64,000 nt of DNA, from assembly GCA_023251555.1 (NCBI GenBank), contig JAHEYN010000009.1:57943-121942 (forward strand), in the 5' to 3' direction. The stretch comes from Bacteroidota bacterium. Lineage in GTDB: Bacteria > Bacteroidota > Bacteroidia > AKYH767-A > JAHEYN01. Each line of letters starts with the position of its first letter. Position 1 is the first letter of the stretch. A program made the translations under genes and the position numbers. Below, piece after piece: positions 57,004 to 64,000 of this stretch. The notes under the pieces are model-generated. The model did not search any database, was not told where the DNA came from, and saw only the letters and a list, made by a program, of their open reading frames with translations.

Positions 57004-58446
57004 ATGGAACCCACCATCAGAAAATCAGTCACTCTCCCGTCAGAAGAATGTATTATTCTTATCGCCGACAATGTAATTAACTGGTCAAAGTATGAGCTCA
57101 CAAAAGCAGAAATAAGTCATATACAGGATGAAATCAAAAAAGATCAGAATATAATTTCTGTCAACCAGTACAAACGTTGGGTTTTTGTCTATGTAATAGA
57201 AAAAAAACCTGAGCAATATCAAACCAACGAAGCTGCAAGAAGAGCCGGGGACCAGCTTCAGCGAATACTCAATAAGTACCGGATAAAGGACGCTACAATA
57301 GTAGATACTTTCAACCACGGGCAGGAGACCCTTTCTCTTGCAGAGGGAATGCTACTCGGGAATTACCAGTTTCTCAGGTATTGCACCAAAAAGGATAAAA
57401 AAGAGGTTAACTCTCTCCGGGAAATAAAAATAAACAGCAAATCCGTAAGTGGCGAAGATGTTTCCCGGCTTCAAATCGTATGCGAGGCCGTAACAAAAGC
57501 ACGTGATCTCATTAATGAGCCAGTCATAACACTTACTGCTGTTGCACTTGCAAAGGAATTGCAAAAACTGGGGAGCGCCGCAGGCTTTAAAGTAGAAATA
57601 TTCAACAAGAGCCGTATTGAGGCCCTGAAGATGGGGGGATTGCTCGCAGTAAACAAAGGCAGCATCGATCCTCCCTCATTTACGGTTATGGAATGGAAGC
57701 CTAAAAATGCCAGGAACAAAAAACCTTTTGTACTCATCGGGAAAGGCATTGTCTTTGATACCGGGGGCCTTAGCCTGAAGCCAACAGCCAACTCCATGGA
57801 TTCCATGAAGTGTGACATGTCAGGCGCAGCAGCAGCAGGATGTACAATGTATGCTATTGCCAAATCCAATCTCCCCATACATGTAATTGCTCTTGTCCCT
57901 GCGACCGATAACCGCCCCGGCGGAAATGCTTATGTCCCCGGAGATATTATAACCATGCATAACGGGTCAACAGTAGAAGTCCTCAATACCGATGCTGAAG
58001 GAAGACTGGTGCTGGGGGACGCACTCAGTTATGCCCGGCAGTACAAGCCGGAACTCGCGATTGATCTCGCCACTCTCACGGGAGCGGCGGCTACCGCCAT
58101 AGGTCCCTTTGGTATCGTGTGTATGGGAACTGCAAATGAAAAAGCGATGCAAAACCTGAAAGCATCAGGGAATAATGTCTATGAACGGCTTGCAGAATTT
58201 CCCTTCTGGGATGAGTATGGGGACCTTCTGCACTCGGATATTGCCGACATGAAAAATATAGGAGGACCTGTAGCCGGAGCTATTACAGCGGGAAAGTTCC
58301 TTCAGCATTTTGTCAACTACCCATGGATTCACCTGGATATTGCAGGCCCTGCATTCCTGAATAAACGTGATAGTTACCGGGGCAAGGGAGGTACGGGGGT
58401 AGGGATAAGACTTCTGTTTGACTTCCTTTCGGAGGTTGCCAAATAA
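57004..58446 (+). CDS. pepA: Leucyl aminopeptidase (M17 family)
   Basis: This cytoplasmic zinc metallopeptidase removes N-terminal residues from peptides. The M17 metal and active-site motifs are visible: KGIVFDTGGLSLKPT with Lys/Asp ligands, then DMSGAAAAG, then the signature NTDAEGRLVLGDAL. The ORF track starts at 56959, but MEPTIRKSVTLPSEE begins a normal N-terminal domain and the extra 15 residues look non-coding, so 57004 is chosen. The gene is followed by pdxA after about 70 bases. Confidence 0.93.
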   Translation: MEPTIRKSVTLPSEECIILIADNVINWSKYELTKAEISHIQDEIKKDQNIISVNQYKRWVFVYVIEKKPEQYQTNEAARRAGDQLQRILNKYRIKDATIVDTFNHGQETLSLAEGMLLGNYQFLRYCTKKDKKEVNSLREIKINSKSVSGEDVSRLQIVCEAVTKARDLINEPVITLTAVALAKELQKLGSAAGFKVEIFNKSRIEALKMGGLLAVNKGSIDPPSFTVMEWKPKNARNKKPFVLIGKGIVFDTGGLSLKPTANSMDSMKCDMSGAAAAGCTMYAIAKSNLPIHVIALVPATDNRPGGNAYVPGDIITMHNGSTVEVLNTDAEGRLVLGDALSYARQYKPELAIDLATLTGAAATAIGPFGIVCMGTANEKAMQNLKASGNNVYERLAEFPFWDEYGDLLHSDIADMKNIGGPVAGAITAGKFLQHFVNYPWIHLDIAGPAFLNKRDSYRGKGGTGVGIRLLFDFLSEVAK

Positions 58447-58514
58447 ATTTTTTTTACTCTGTCTCAAAAGAAACCCCTGCTGCTGTATGGCTGCAGGCAT
58501 GCAGTCAACATATT

Positions 58515-59576
58515 TTGGATTACAGTCAGAACATAAAAATAGGGATTACTTCCGGGGACCTGAACGGCATCGGGGCAGAAGTCGTCATGAAAACCTTTGC
58601 GGAGGGGAAAATACTCCAGAGCATTACTCCTGTTATTTACAGTTCCTCAAAAGCGATTTCATTTTACAGGAAACTTCTGAATGCAACTGCTTTTAATTTC
58701 AACTCTATCCGCTCCGCAGATGCTGCAGCCATTCAAAAAATAAATGTTTTAAATTGCTGGGATGAAGAAGTTTCGATAGACCCGGGTGCCCCTACCCATA
58801 CAGCCGCACAGTATGCCTTTAAATCTCTTGAAGCTGCAACCACAGATCTTGCAGCCGGGAAAATCGCTGCCCTTGTTACTGCTCCGGTGAATAAAGACAC
58901 CATTCAAAAAGCCGGCTTTAATTTTCCGGGACAAACAGAATATCTCGCCGGTAAATTTAATTCTGCTCCCCTTATGCTTATGATCAGCGAGCGCATGAGG
59001 ATTGGCTTTGCTACCGGCCATATGCCACTGCAAAAAGTGCCTGAAACCCTTAACCAGGATATTATCCTGCAAAAGATAAAAATAATGAACAAATCCCTGC
59101 AGGAGGACTTTGCGATAAACAGACCGAAAATAGCCATCCTTGGTCTCAATCCGCATGCAGGGGAAAACGGAGCTTTGGGAAATGAAGAAAAAGAAATCAT
59201 CCTCCCGGCCGTTAAAAAAGCATTTGACGAAAAGATCCTTGTGTTCGGCCCTTTTTCTCCCGATGGATTTTTCGGGTCTGGCTCCTTTGCGCAGTTCGAT
59301 GGAATTCTTGCCATGTACCACGACCAGGGGCTGATTCCTTTTAAGGCTTTATCCTTTGAATCAGGAGTAAATTATACAGCCGGCATGCCGGTTGTGAGAA
59401 CCTCCCCGGATCACGGCACAGCTTATGATATTGCAGGTAAAAACATAGCCTCAGAAGCTTCTTTCCGGGAGGCCGTTTTTCTTGCTTACGACATTGTTGC
59501 CAAGCGGAAAGAATATAAAGAACTTCATGCGAATCCCCTCCCTCTTGGGTTTTCAAGCATGGGAGGAGATCAATAA
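58515..59576 (+). CDS. pdxA: 4-hydroxythreonine-4-phosphate dehydrogenase PdxA
   Basis: PdxA oxidises 4-phosphohydroxythreonine in pyridoxal phosphate synthesis. Family motifs are GITSGDLNGIGAEVVMK at the N-terminus, ATGHMPLQKVP, HAGENGALGNEE, the metal-binding MYHDQGLIPFKALSF and VRTSPDHGTAYDIAG. The start codon appears to be TTG (58515); no in-frame ATG is nearby. The length, 353, is slightly above the usual 330. It is followed by the DUF177 gene (32-base gap). Confidence 0.94.
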   Translation: MDYSQNIKIGITSGDLNGIGAEVVMKTFAEGKILQSITPVIYSSSKAISFYRKLLNATAFNFNSIRSADAAAIQKINVLNCWDEEVSIDPGAPTHTAAQYAFKSLEAATTDLAAGKIAALVTAPVNKDTIQKAGFNFPGQTEYLAGKFNSAPLMLMISERMRIGFATGHMPLQKVPETLNQDIILQKIKIMNKSLQEDFAINRPKIAILGLNPHAGENGALGNEEKEIILPAVKKAFDEKILVFGPFSPDGFFGSGSFAQFDGILAMYHDQGLIPFKALSFESGVNYTAGMPVVRTSPDHGTAYDIAGKNIASEASFREAVFLAYDIVAKRKEYKELHANPLPLGFSSMGGDQ

Positions 59577-59608
59577 AAGCGGTCTGTAATTCATGGGCTG
59601 CTCAACTG

Positions 59609-60139
59609 ATGAACCCGTTTAAAGAATATACTATTTCCTTTACAGGCCTCAAAGCGGGATTGTCTCATTATGACTACCTGATAGAGCATTCGTTCTTCCG
59701 GCTTTTTGAACATTCTGCCATTAAAGAGGCGAGGATTTGGGTTAATCTTGATTTGACGAAAGAGAGCCGGATGCTTATCCTCGATTTTAATACCAAAGGA
59801 ACTGTATGTGTCCCCTGCGATTTATGTACTGAATACTTTCATCTTCCCATCCAGGGAAAAAACCGATTAATAATACAATTTGGGAATGAGTCCTATGAAA
59901 ATACGGACGAGATTATTGTACTGACCAAGGACACCTCCGAAGTAAACATCGCACAATATATTTATGAATATATTCATCTGCTGGTCCCGCATAAAATAAT
60001 TCATTCAATGGGAACTTCCGGGGATAATAAGTGTGATAAAAAAACGCTTGGAGTTTTAAATAAGCTCCGGCATGCCTCAAAAAGTTCTGAAAATCCAGAT
60101 CCTCGCTGGGAAGCCTTGAGAAAACTGAGCAAAACATAA
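59609..60139 (+). CDS. YceD/DUF177 protein (large-subunit rRNA accumulation factor)
   Basis: This small protein is usually encoded beside rpmF and is linked to 23S rRNA accumulation in other bacteria. It has the family's central pattern, VCVPCDLCTEYFHLPIQGKNRLIIQFG (two Cys pairs reduced to CxxC), followed by DTSEVNIAQYIYEYIHLLVPHKIIH. It is 176 residues long. It is directly upstream of rpmF, as in most bacteria. The role here is inferred from position and pattern. Confidence 0.85.
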   Translation: MNPFKEYTISFTGLKAGLSHYDYLIEHSFFRLFEHSAIKEARIWVNLDLTKESRMLILDFNTKGTVCVPCDLCTEYFHLPIQGKNRLIIQFGNESYENTDEIIVLTKDTSEVNIAQYIYEYIHLLVPHKIIHSMGTSGDNKCDKKTLGVLNKLRHASKSSENPDPRWEALRKLSKT

Positions 60140-60151
60140 GAAAATTTAAAT

Positions 60152-60159
60152 TATCTTTG
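60152..60159 (+). promoter_or_regulatory. Putative -7 box (TATCTTTG) of rpmF-plsX-fabH
   Basis: TATCTTTG followed by C lies 51 bases before the rpmF ATG. It could start a transcript covering the downstream fatty-acid genes. No -33 box is visible at the usual spacing. Confidence 0.5.
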
Positions 60160-60210
60160 CTCCCCTTCATAGCAAAAGAAGGAAGCAGCATAACATAAAC
60201 CAAGAATACA

Positions 60211-60396
60211 ATGCCAAATCCAAAACACCGACACTCAAAATCAAGAAGGGATAAAAGAAGAACCCATTACAAAGCTTCTGCACCTGCCCTGACGGCCTGT
60301 CCTAACTGCGGCTCTCCCAAGCAGAGGCACCGGGTTTGCGATGAATGCGGCCACTATAGAGGGAAACTGGCTATCGAAAAGAAAGTGGCTGTTTAA
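60211..60396 (+). CDS. rpmF: 50S ribosomal protein L32
   Basis: L32 is a small component of the large ribosomal subunit. The N-terminus PNPKHRHSKSRRDKRRTHYK is the basic L32 opening, and the four-Cys zinc ribbon CPNCGSPKQRHRVCDECG is intact, so this is the zinc-binding form. At 61 residues it is the normal size. plsX follows after 20 bases. Confidence 0.97.
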   Translation: MPNPKHRHSKSRRDKRRTHYKASAPALTACPNCGSPKQRHRVCDECGHYRGKLAIEKKVAV

Positions 60397-60416
60397 TTCC
60401 CGGCTTTCTACCTTCC

Positions 60417-61355
60417 ATGAGAATTGGAATTGATATAATGGGTGGTGATTTTGCTCCCGGAGTTACTGTTTCCGGGGCCATCCAGGCACAAAAAGTTTTA
60501 CCTCCTGACACCAAACTCGTATTGATTGGCAATAAGGATGTTTTTCTTCCTTTATTGACTGCACAGGGAGCTTCTCCTGATCAATTTGATATTGTTCATG
60601 CTCCCGAGGTCATTGACATGGGAGAGCACCCTACCAAGGCTATTGTTAAAAAACCCCGATCAAGCATTGCCATGGGATTCCAGATGCTTAAGGAGAATGC
60701 CATAGCAGGGTTTGCAAGCGCCGGAAACTCAGGGGCCATGATGGTTGGAGCTATGTATAGCGTAAAAACTATCCCCGGGATTATAAGGCCTGCCGCTATA
60801 ACCACCCTGCCAAAAGAAAATGGCAAAGTGGGATTTCTGCTGGATGTGGGGATAAATGCCGACTGTAAACATGACGTGCTCCATCAGTTTGGGATATTGG
60901 GATCTTTGTTTGCGGAACATGTATATAAAATAAATGTGCCCAGAGTCGGGCTGCTGAATATAGGAGAGGAAGAAGAAAAGGGAAGCCTGCTTGCTCAGGC
61001 TGCACATAAGATTATGAAAGATACTCCTCAATATAAATTTATAGGAAATGTGGAAGGACGTGATCTTTTTAATGATAAGGCAGATGTTATAGTGTCAGAT
61101 GGGTTTACCGGGAATGTAGTATTAAAACAGGCAGAGTCTTTTTACGAACTCATCCGGAAAAGAGGCATACGGGATGAATATTTCGACCGGTTTAACTACG
61201 AAAATTACGGCGGAACCCCGGTAATTGGGTTAAATTCAACTGTAGTCATAGGGCACGGAATCTCCAATGAAACCGCGATTAAAAATATGATTCTTATTAC
61301 CCAGGAAACCGCCCGGGCCAATCTAACAGAAAAAATAAAAAATTTACTTGCGTAA
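60417..61355 (+). CDS. plsX: Phosphate acyltransferase PlsX
   Basis: PlsX makes acyl-phosphate from acyl-ACP, the first step of the PlsX-PlsY phospholipid route. The motifs RIGIDIMGGDFAPGVTV at the start, HPTKAIVKKPRSSIAMG, FASAGNSGAMMVGAM and VSDGFTGNVVLKQAE in the C-terminal half are all typical. It is 312 residues long. It is followed by fabH after 11 bases, the common bacterial rpmF-plsX-fabH order. Confidence 0.96.
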   Translation: MRIGIDIMGGDFAPGVTVSGAIQAQKVLPPDTKLVLIGNKDVFLPLLTAQGASPDQFDIVHAPEVIDMGEHPTKAIVKKPRSSIAMGFQMLKENAIAGFASAGNSGAMMVGAMYSVKTIPGIIRPAAITTLPKENGKVGFLLDVGINADCKHDVLHQFGILGSLFAEHVYKINVPRVGLLNIGEEEEKGSLLAQAAHKIMKDTPQYKFIGNVEGRDLFNDKADVIVSDGFTGNVVLKQAESFYELIRKRGIRDEYFDRFNYENYGGTPVIGLNSTVVIGHGISNETAIKNMILITQETARANLTEKIKNLLA

Positions 61356-61366
61356 TTTTTTAGTTT

Positions 61367-62341
61367 ATGTCAAAAATAAGAGCTGCTATAACTGCTGTTA
61401 ACGGATGGGTTCCCGATTATGTTCTCACCAACAAGGAACTCGAAAAAATGGTTGATACCAATGATGAGTGGATACGCGAAAGAACCGGAATTTATGAAAG
61501 AAGAATATTAAAAGGAGAAGGGCTGGGGCCTTCAGACATGGGAGCGGAAGCAGTAAAAGGGCTTTGTAAAAAAAGAGGAATTTCCCCCGAAGAGATTGAT
61601 ATGCTTATCTGTGCAACCGCCACGCCCGATATGCTGTTTCCGGCCACCGCAAATATTATTGCAGACAAAGCTGGAGCCAAAAATGCTTTCGGATATGATA
61701 TTATGGCCGCCTGCTCGGGGTTCCTTTTTGCCGTTACCACTGCTTCTAAATTTGTTGAGAGCGGAACGCATAAAAAAGTCGTTGTTGTGGGAAGCGATAA
61801 GATGTCGTCAATTGTTGACTACAGCGACCGTTCTATCTGCGTGCTTTTCGGAGATGCCGCCGCTGCCGTCCTTTTAGAGCCGAATGACCAGGGATTGGGG
61901 ATTATTAATGCTATTCTTAAAAGTGATGGATCGGGCCGTTCTTTCCTTCACCAGAAAGCCGGGGGCTCCGTTAAACCCGCTTCTCATGCTACGGTTGATG
62001 CTAAGGAACATTTCATTTACCAGGACGGGCAACCGGTTTTCAAAGCTGCTGTTAAGGGAATGGCCGATGTCTCGGCAGAGATCATGGAAAAAAACAATCT
62101 CAGGGCAGAAGATATTGCCTGGCTTGTGCCTCATCAGGCAAACAAAAGAATTATTGATGCAACTGCCCGGAGAATGGGCCTCACTAACCAGAAGGTGATG
62201 ATAAATATCCAGCGCTATGGAACACTACTAACGCTACAATCCCGCTATGCCTTTGGGAATGGGAAAAACAACTTCACAAGGGGGATAATATTATTCTCGC
62301 TGCTTTTGGCGGAGGCTTTACATGGGGTGCTGTTTATCTGA
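61367..62341 (+). CDS. fabH: Beta-ketoacyl-ACP synthase III FabH, frameshifted near the 3' end
   Basis: FabH condenses acetyl-CoA with malonyl-ACP to start fatty acid synthesis. The nucleophile Cys ([11 protein letters not shown]) and active-site His ([10 protein letters not shown]) are present. After INIQRYG the frame changes: TATGGAACACTACT reads as YGTLLT, but one extra A (TATGGAAACACTACT) restores YGNTTNAT, the motif with catalytic Asn, and a normal end ([18 protein letters not shown], stop 62353-62355). As given, the last 40 residues are out of frame and FabH should be inactive. A base-calling error is likely, since fabH is usually essential. Confidence 0.9.
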   Translation: MSKIRAAITAVNGWVPDYVLTNKELEKMVDTNDEWIRERTGIYERRILKGEGLGPSDMGAEAVKGLCKKRGISPEEIDMLICATATPDMLFPATANIIADKAGAKNAFGYDIMAACSGFLFAVTTASKFVESGTHKKVVVVGSDKMSSIVDYSDRSICVLFGDAAAAVLLEPNDQGLGIINAILKSDGSGRSFLHQKAGGSVKPASHATVDAKEHFIYQDGQPVFKAAVKGMADVSAEIMEKNNLRAEDIAWLVPHQANKRIIDATARRMGLTNQKVMINIQRYGTLLTLQSRYAFGNGKNNFTRGIILFSLLLAEALHGVLFI

Positions 62342-62403
62342 AGTGGGCGTATTAATTAAGTACATGGGGAATCTCCTCTCCCGAATTCTTTATAAAATAA
62401 ATG

Positions 62404-62411
62404 TATATTTG
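62404..62411 (+). promoter_or_regulatory. Putative -7 box (TATATTTG) of accB-accC
   Basis: TATATTTG matches TAnnTTTG and lies 24 bases before the accB ATG. It may be an internal promoter separating acc genes from the rpmF transcript. No -33 box was identified. Confidence 0.45.
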
Positions 62412-62434
62412 AAATCAAAATAGTAGTTATTACC

Positions 62435-62920
62435 ATGAACATAAAAGAAATAGAAGAACTGATAAAATTTGTGTCCAAATCGGGTGTGGCAGAAGTGCAG
62501 ATTGAAGACAAGGATTTTAAGATTTCTATCAAAACTTCATCCAAAGCAAAAGAAATTATTGCTGTTTCTCCTCCTGTTATGTCTGCTCCTCCTGTCATGG
62601 CCGTTACAGCACAATCTCAGCCTGCTGCGGAATCCGAAAAGCCGGCGACTCCGGATAAAAAACAAGCTGATGAGTCAAAGTTAATTACGATCAAAGCCCC
62701 TATGGTTGGTACATTTTACCGCACCCCTTCGCCCGATAAGCCATCATTTGTAAATGTAGGAGATGAAATCAAACAGGGGAAGGTCTTGTGTATCATTGAA
62801 GCGATGAAACTTTTCAATGAAATTGAATCGGAAGTTTCCGGGAAGATTGTTAAAGTATTGGTAGATAATGCCACCCCGGTAGAATATGAACAACCGCTGT
62901 TCCTCGTAGAGCCCAATTAG
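62435..62920 (+). CDS. accB: Acetyl-CoA carboxylase biotin carboxyl carrier protein
   Basis: AccB carries the biotin that shuttles CO2 in malonyl-CoA synthesis. The N-terminal helix ([13 protein letters not shown]), a flexible Pro/Ala-rich linker (about residues 50-85) and the biotinyl domain with Lys in [15 protein letters not shown] (about residue 125) are in the usual order. The 161-residue length is standard. accC follows after about 70 bases. Confidence 0.95.
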   Translation: MNIKEIEELIKFVSKSGVAEVQIEDKDFKISIKTSSKAKEIIAVSPPVMSAPPVMAVTAQSQPAAESEKPATPDKKQADESKLITIKAPMVGTFYRTPSPDKPSFVNVGDEIKQGKVLCIIEAMKLFNEIESEVSGKIVKVLVDNATPVEYEQPLFLVEPN

Positions 62921-62988
62921 GCAAAAGTTGGCTGTCTTGAATCTTTTTTATTCCCTAAAAATCTGTGTCATAAATAATCGCTGCTCTC

Positions 62989-64000
62989 ATGTTTAAAAAA
63001 ATATTGATTGCCAACAGAGGGGAAATTGCCCTGCGGATTATCCGGACATGCAAAGAAATGAACATCCGGACGGTAGCCGTTTATTCTACGGCCGACAGGG
63101 ATAGCCTGCACGTACGGTTCGCAGATGAGGCTGTATGTATAGGCCCTCCCCCCAGCAAAGATTCATACCTTAATATTCCCCGTATCATTTCCGCTGCGGA
63201 AATCACCAATGCTGATGCCATTCATCCCGGGTATGGTTTTCTCGCAGAGAATGCCAAATTTTCTGCTATTTGCGCAGAACACCGGATAAAATTTATCGGT
63301 GCCCTCCCCGACCAGATTGATAAAATGGGAGACAAGGCTACTGCAAAAGAAACTATGAAAAAAGCCAAAGTGCCGGTAATCCCGGGATCTGAAGGCTTAA
63401 TTACTACTATTGATGAAGGGAAAAAAGTTGCACGCAAAATCGGCTATCCTGTAATATTAAAAGCCACCGCCGGCGGTGGCGGGAAAGGCATGCGCATCGT
63501 ATGGGAAGAAAAAAACTTCGAGGCTTCCTGGGACGCAGCCAGACAGGAAGCCGGAGCTGCTTTCGGAAACAACGGGATTTATCTTGAAAAATTTATTGAA
63601 AATCCCCGCCACATTGAAATACAGATTGCAGGCGATCAGTATGGAAAAGCCTGTCATCTTTCGGAAAGAGATTGCTCCATACAGAGAAGGCACCAGAAAC
63701 TGCTGGAGGAAACACCTTCCCCCTTTATGACCGAAAAGCTTCGCAAACAAATGGGAGAAGCCGCCATCAAAGCCGCTCTTGCAGTGAAGTATGAAGGGGT
63801 GGGGACCGTTGAATTTCTCGTGGACAAAAACAGGGATTTTTATTTCATGGAAATGAATACCCGTATTCAGGTTGAACACCCCATTACTGAAGAAGTTATT
63901 AACTATGATTTGATTAAAGAACAGATCATGATTGCCGCAGGTACAAAAATATCCGGCCGGAATTATATTCCTGCAATGCATGCTATAGAATGCAGGATTA
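62989..64000 (+). CDS. accC: Biotin carboxylase AccC (truncated by window end)
   Basis: This gene is open at the window edge and so is absent from the ORF track. It begins ATG at 62989 and gives [18 protein letters not shown], the typical AccC N-terminus. [13 protein letters not shown], the ATP-grasp loop [10 protein letters not shown] and [15 protein letters not shown] are present; 337 codons are visible out of about 450. AccC uses ATP and bicarbonate to carboxylate the biotin on AccB. Confidence 0.95.
   Translation, partial: MFKKILIANRGEIALRIIRTCKEMNIRTVAVYSTADRDSLHVRFADEAVCIGPPPSKDSYLNIPRIISAAEITNADAIHPGYGFLAENAKFSAICAEHRIKFIGALPDQIDKMGDKATAKETMKKAKVPVIPGSEGLITTIDEGKKVARKIGYPVILKATAGGGGKGMRIVWEEKNFEASWDAARQEAGAAFGNNGIYLEKFIENPRHIEIQIAGDQYGKACHLSERDCSIQRRHQKLLEETPSPFMTEKLRKQMGEAAIKAALAVKYEGVGTVEFLVDKNRDFYFMEMNTRIQVEHPITEEVINYDLIKEQIMIAAGTKISGRNYIPAMHAIECRI

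Overview
The window is a 64 kb piece of a Bacteroidota (Bacteroidetes) chromosome, probably from an uncultured environmental lineage. Several independent signs point there: five proteins carry type IX secretion (T9SS) C-terminal sorting domains, there is a complete alternative complex III (ActA-F) operon joined to cytochrome oxidase genes, menaquinone is made through a futalosine-type enzyme (MqnC), Bacteroidota-style promoters (TAnnTTTG -7 boxes, some with a TTG/TTTG -33 box) precede many genes, and Shine-Dalgarno sequences are scarce. No phage, insertion sequence, CRISPR array or plasmid function was seen.

Layout. 0-9 kb: purN, a T9SS surface protein, a LytTR regulator whose receiver lacks the phosphoacceptor Asp, an unusual fusion of an alpha-oxoamine-synthase-like PLP enzyme with GNAT/FemAB-like domains, and, divergent from it across an inverted-repeat-rich spacer, a STAS/SEC14-like protein with a PAS histidine kinase and a NarL-type regulator; then pirin and tRNA-Gln. 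9-13 kb: a GT117/DUF2723 membrane glycosyltransferase and rsmI. 13-24.6 kb: an eight-gene minus-strand respiratory operon, actABCDEF-coxB-coxA, moving electrons from menaquinol to oxygen. 24.9-27 kb: aspS and a small unknown gene.

27-36 kb is the most unusual part. A minus-strand TPR-like gene divergent from a plus-strand T9SS repeat protein occurs twice in tandem. The two TPR paralogues share an 86-base identical tract. One T9SS gene and one TPR gene carry short palindromic elements inserted in frame into the coding sequence, one of them inside a signal peptide.

36-45 kb: a VWA protein, DjlA-like co-chaperone, glycosyltransferase, Wzx-like flippase, AsnB, GpsA and a GT-C-like membrane protein, resembling a surface glycan neighbourhood. 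45-52.5 kb: three small T9SS proteins in a row, then a minus-strand run of SIS-type phosphosugar isomerase, lipB, serine hydrolase, a conserved unknown gene and a DEDDy exonuclease. 52.6-57 kb: lysS, an 18-repeat MORN protein and mqnC. 57-64 kb: pepA, pdxA, then the fatty acid initiation cluster DUF177-rpmF-plsX-fabH-accB-accC (accC runs off the end). fabH has a one-base deletion that removes its catalytic Asn motif from the reading frame; this is either a base-calling error or a real lesion.
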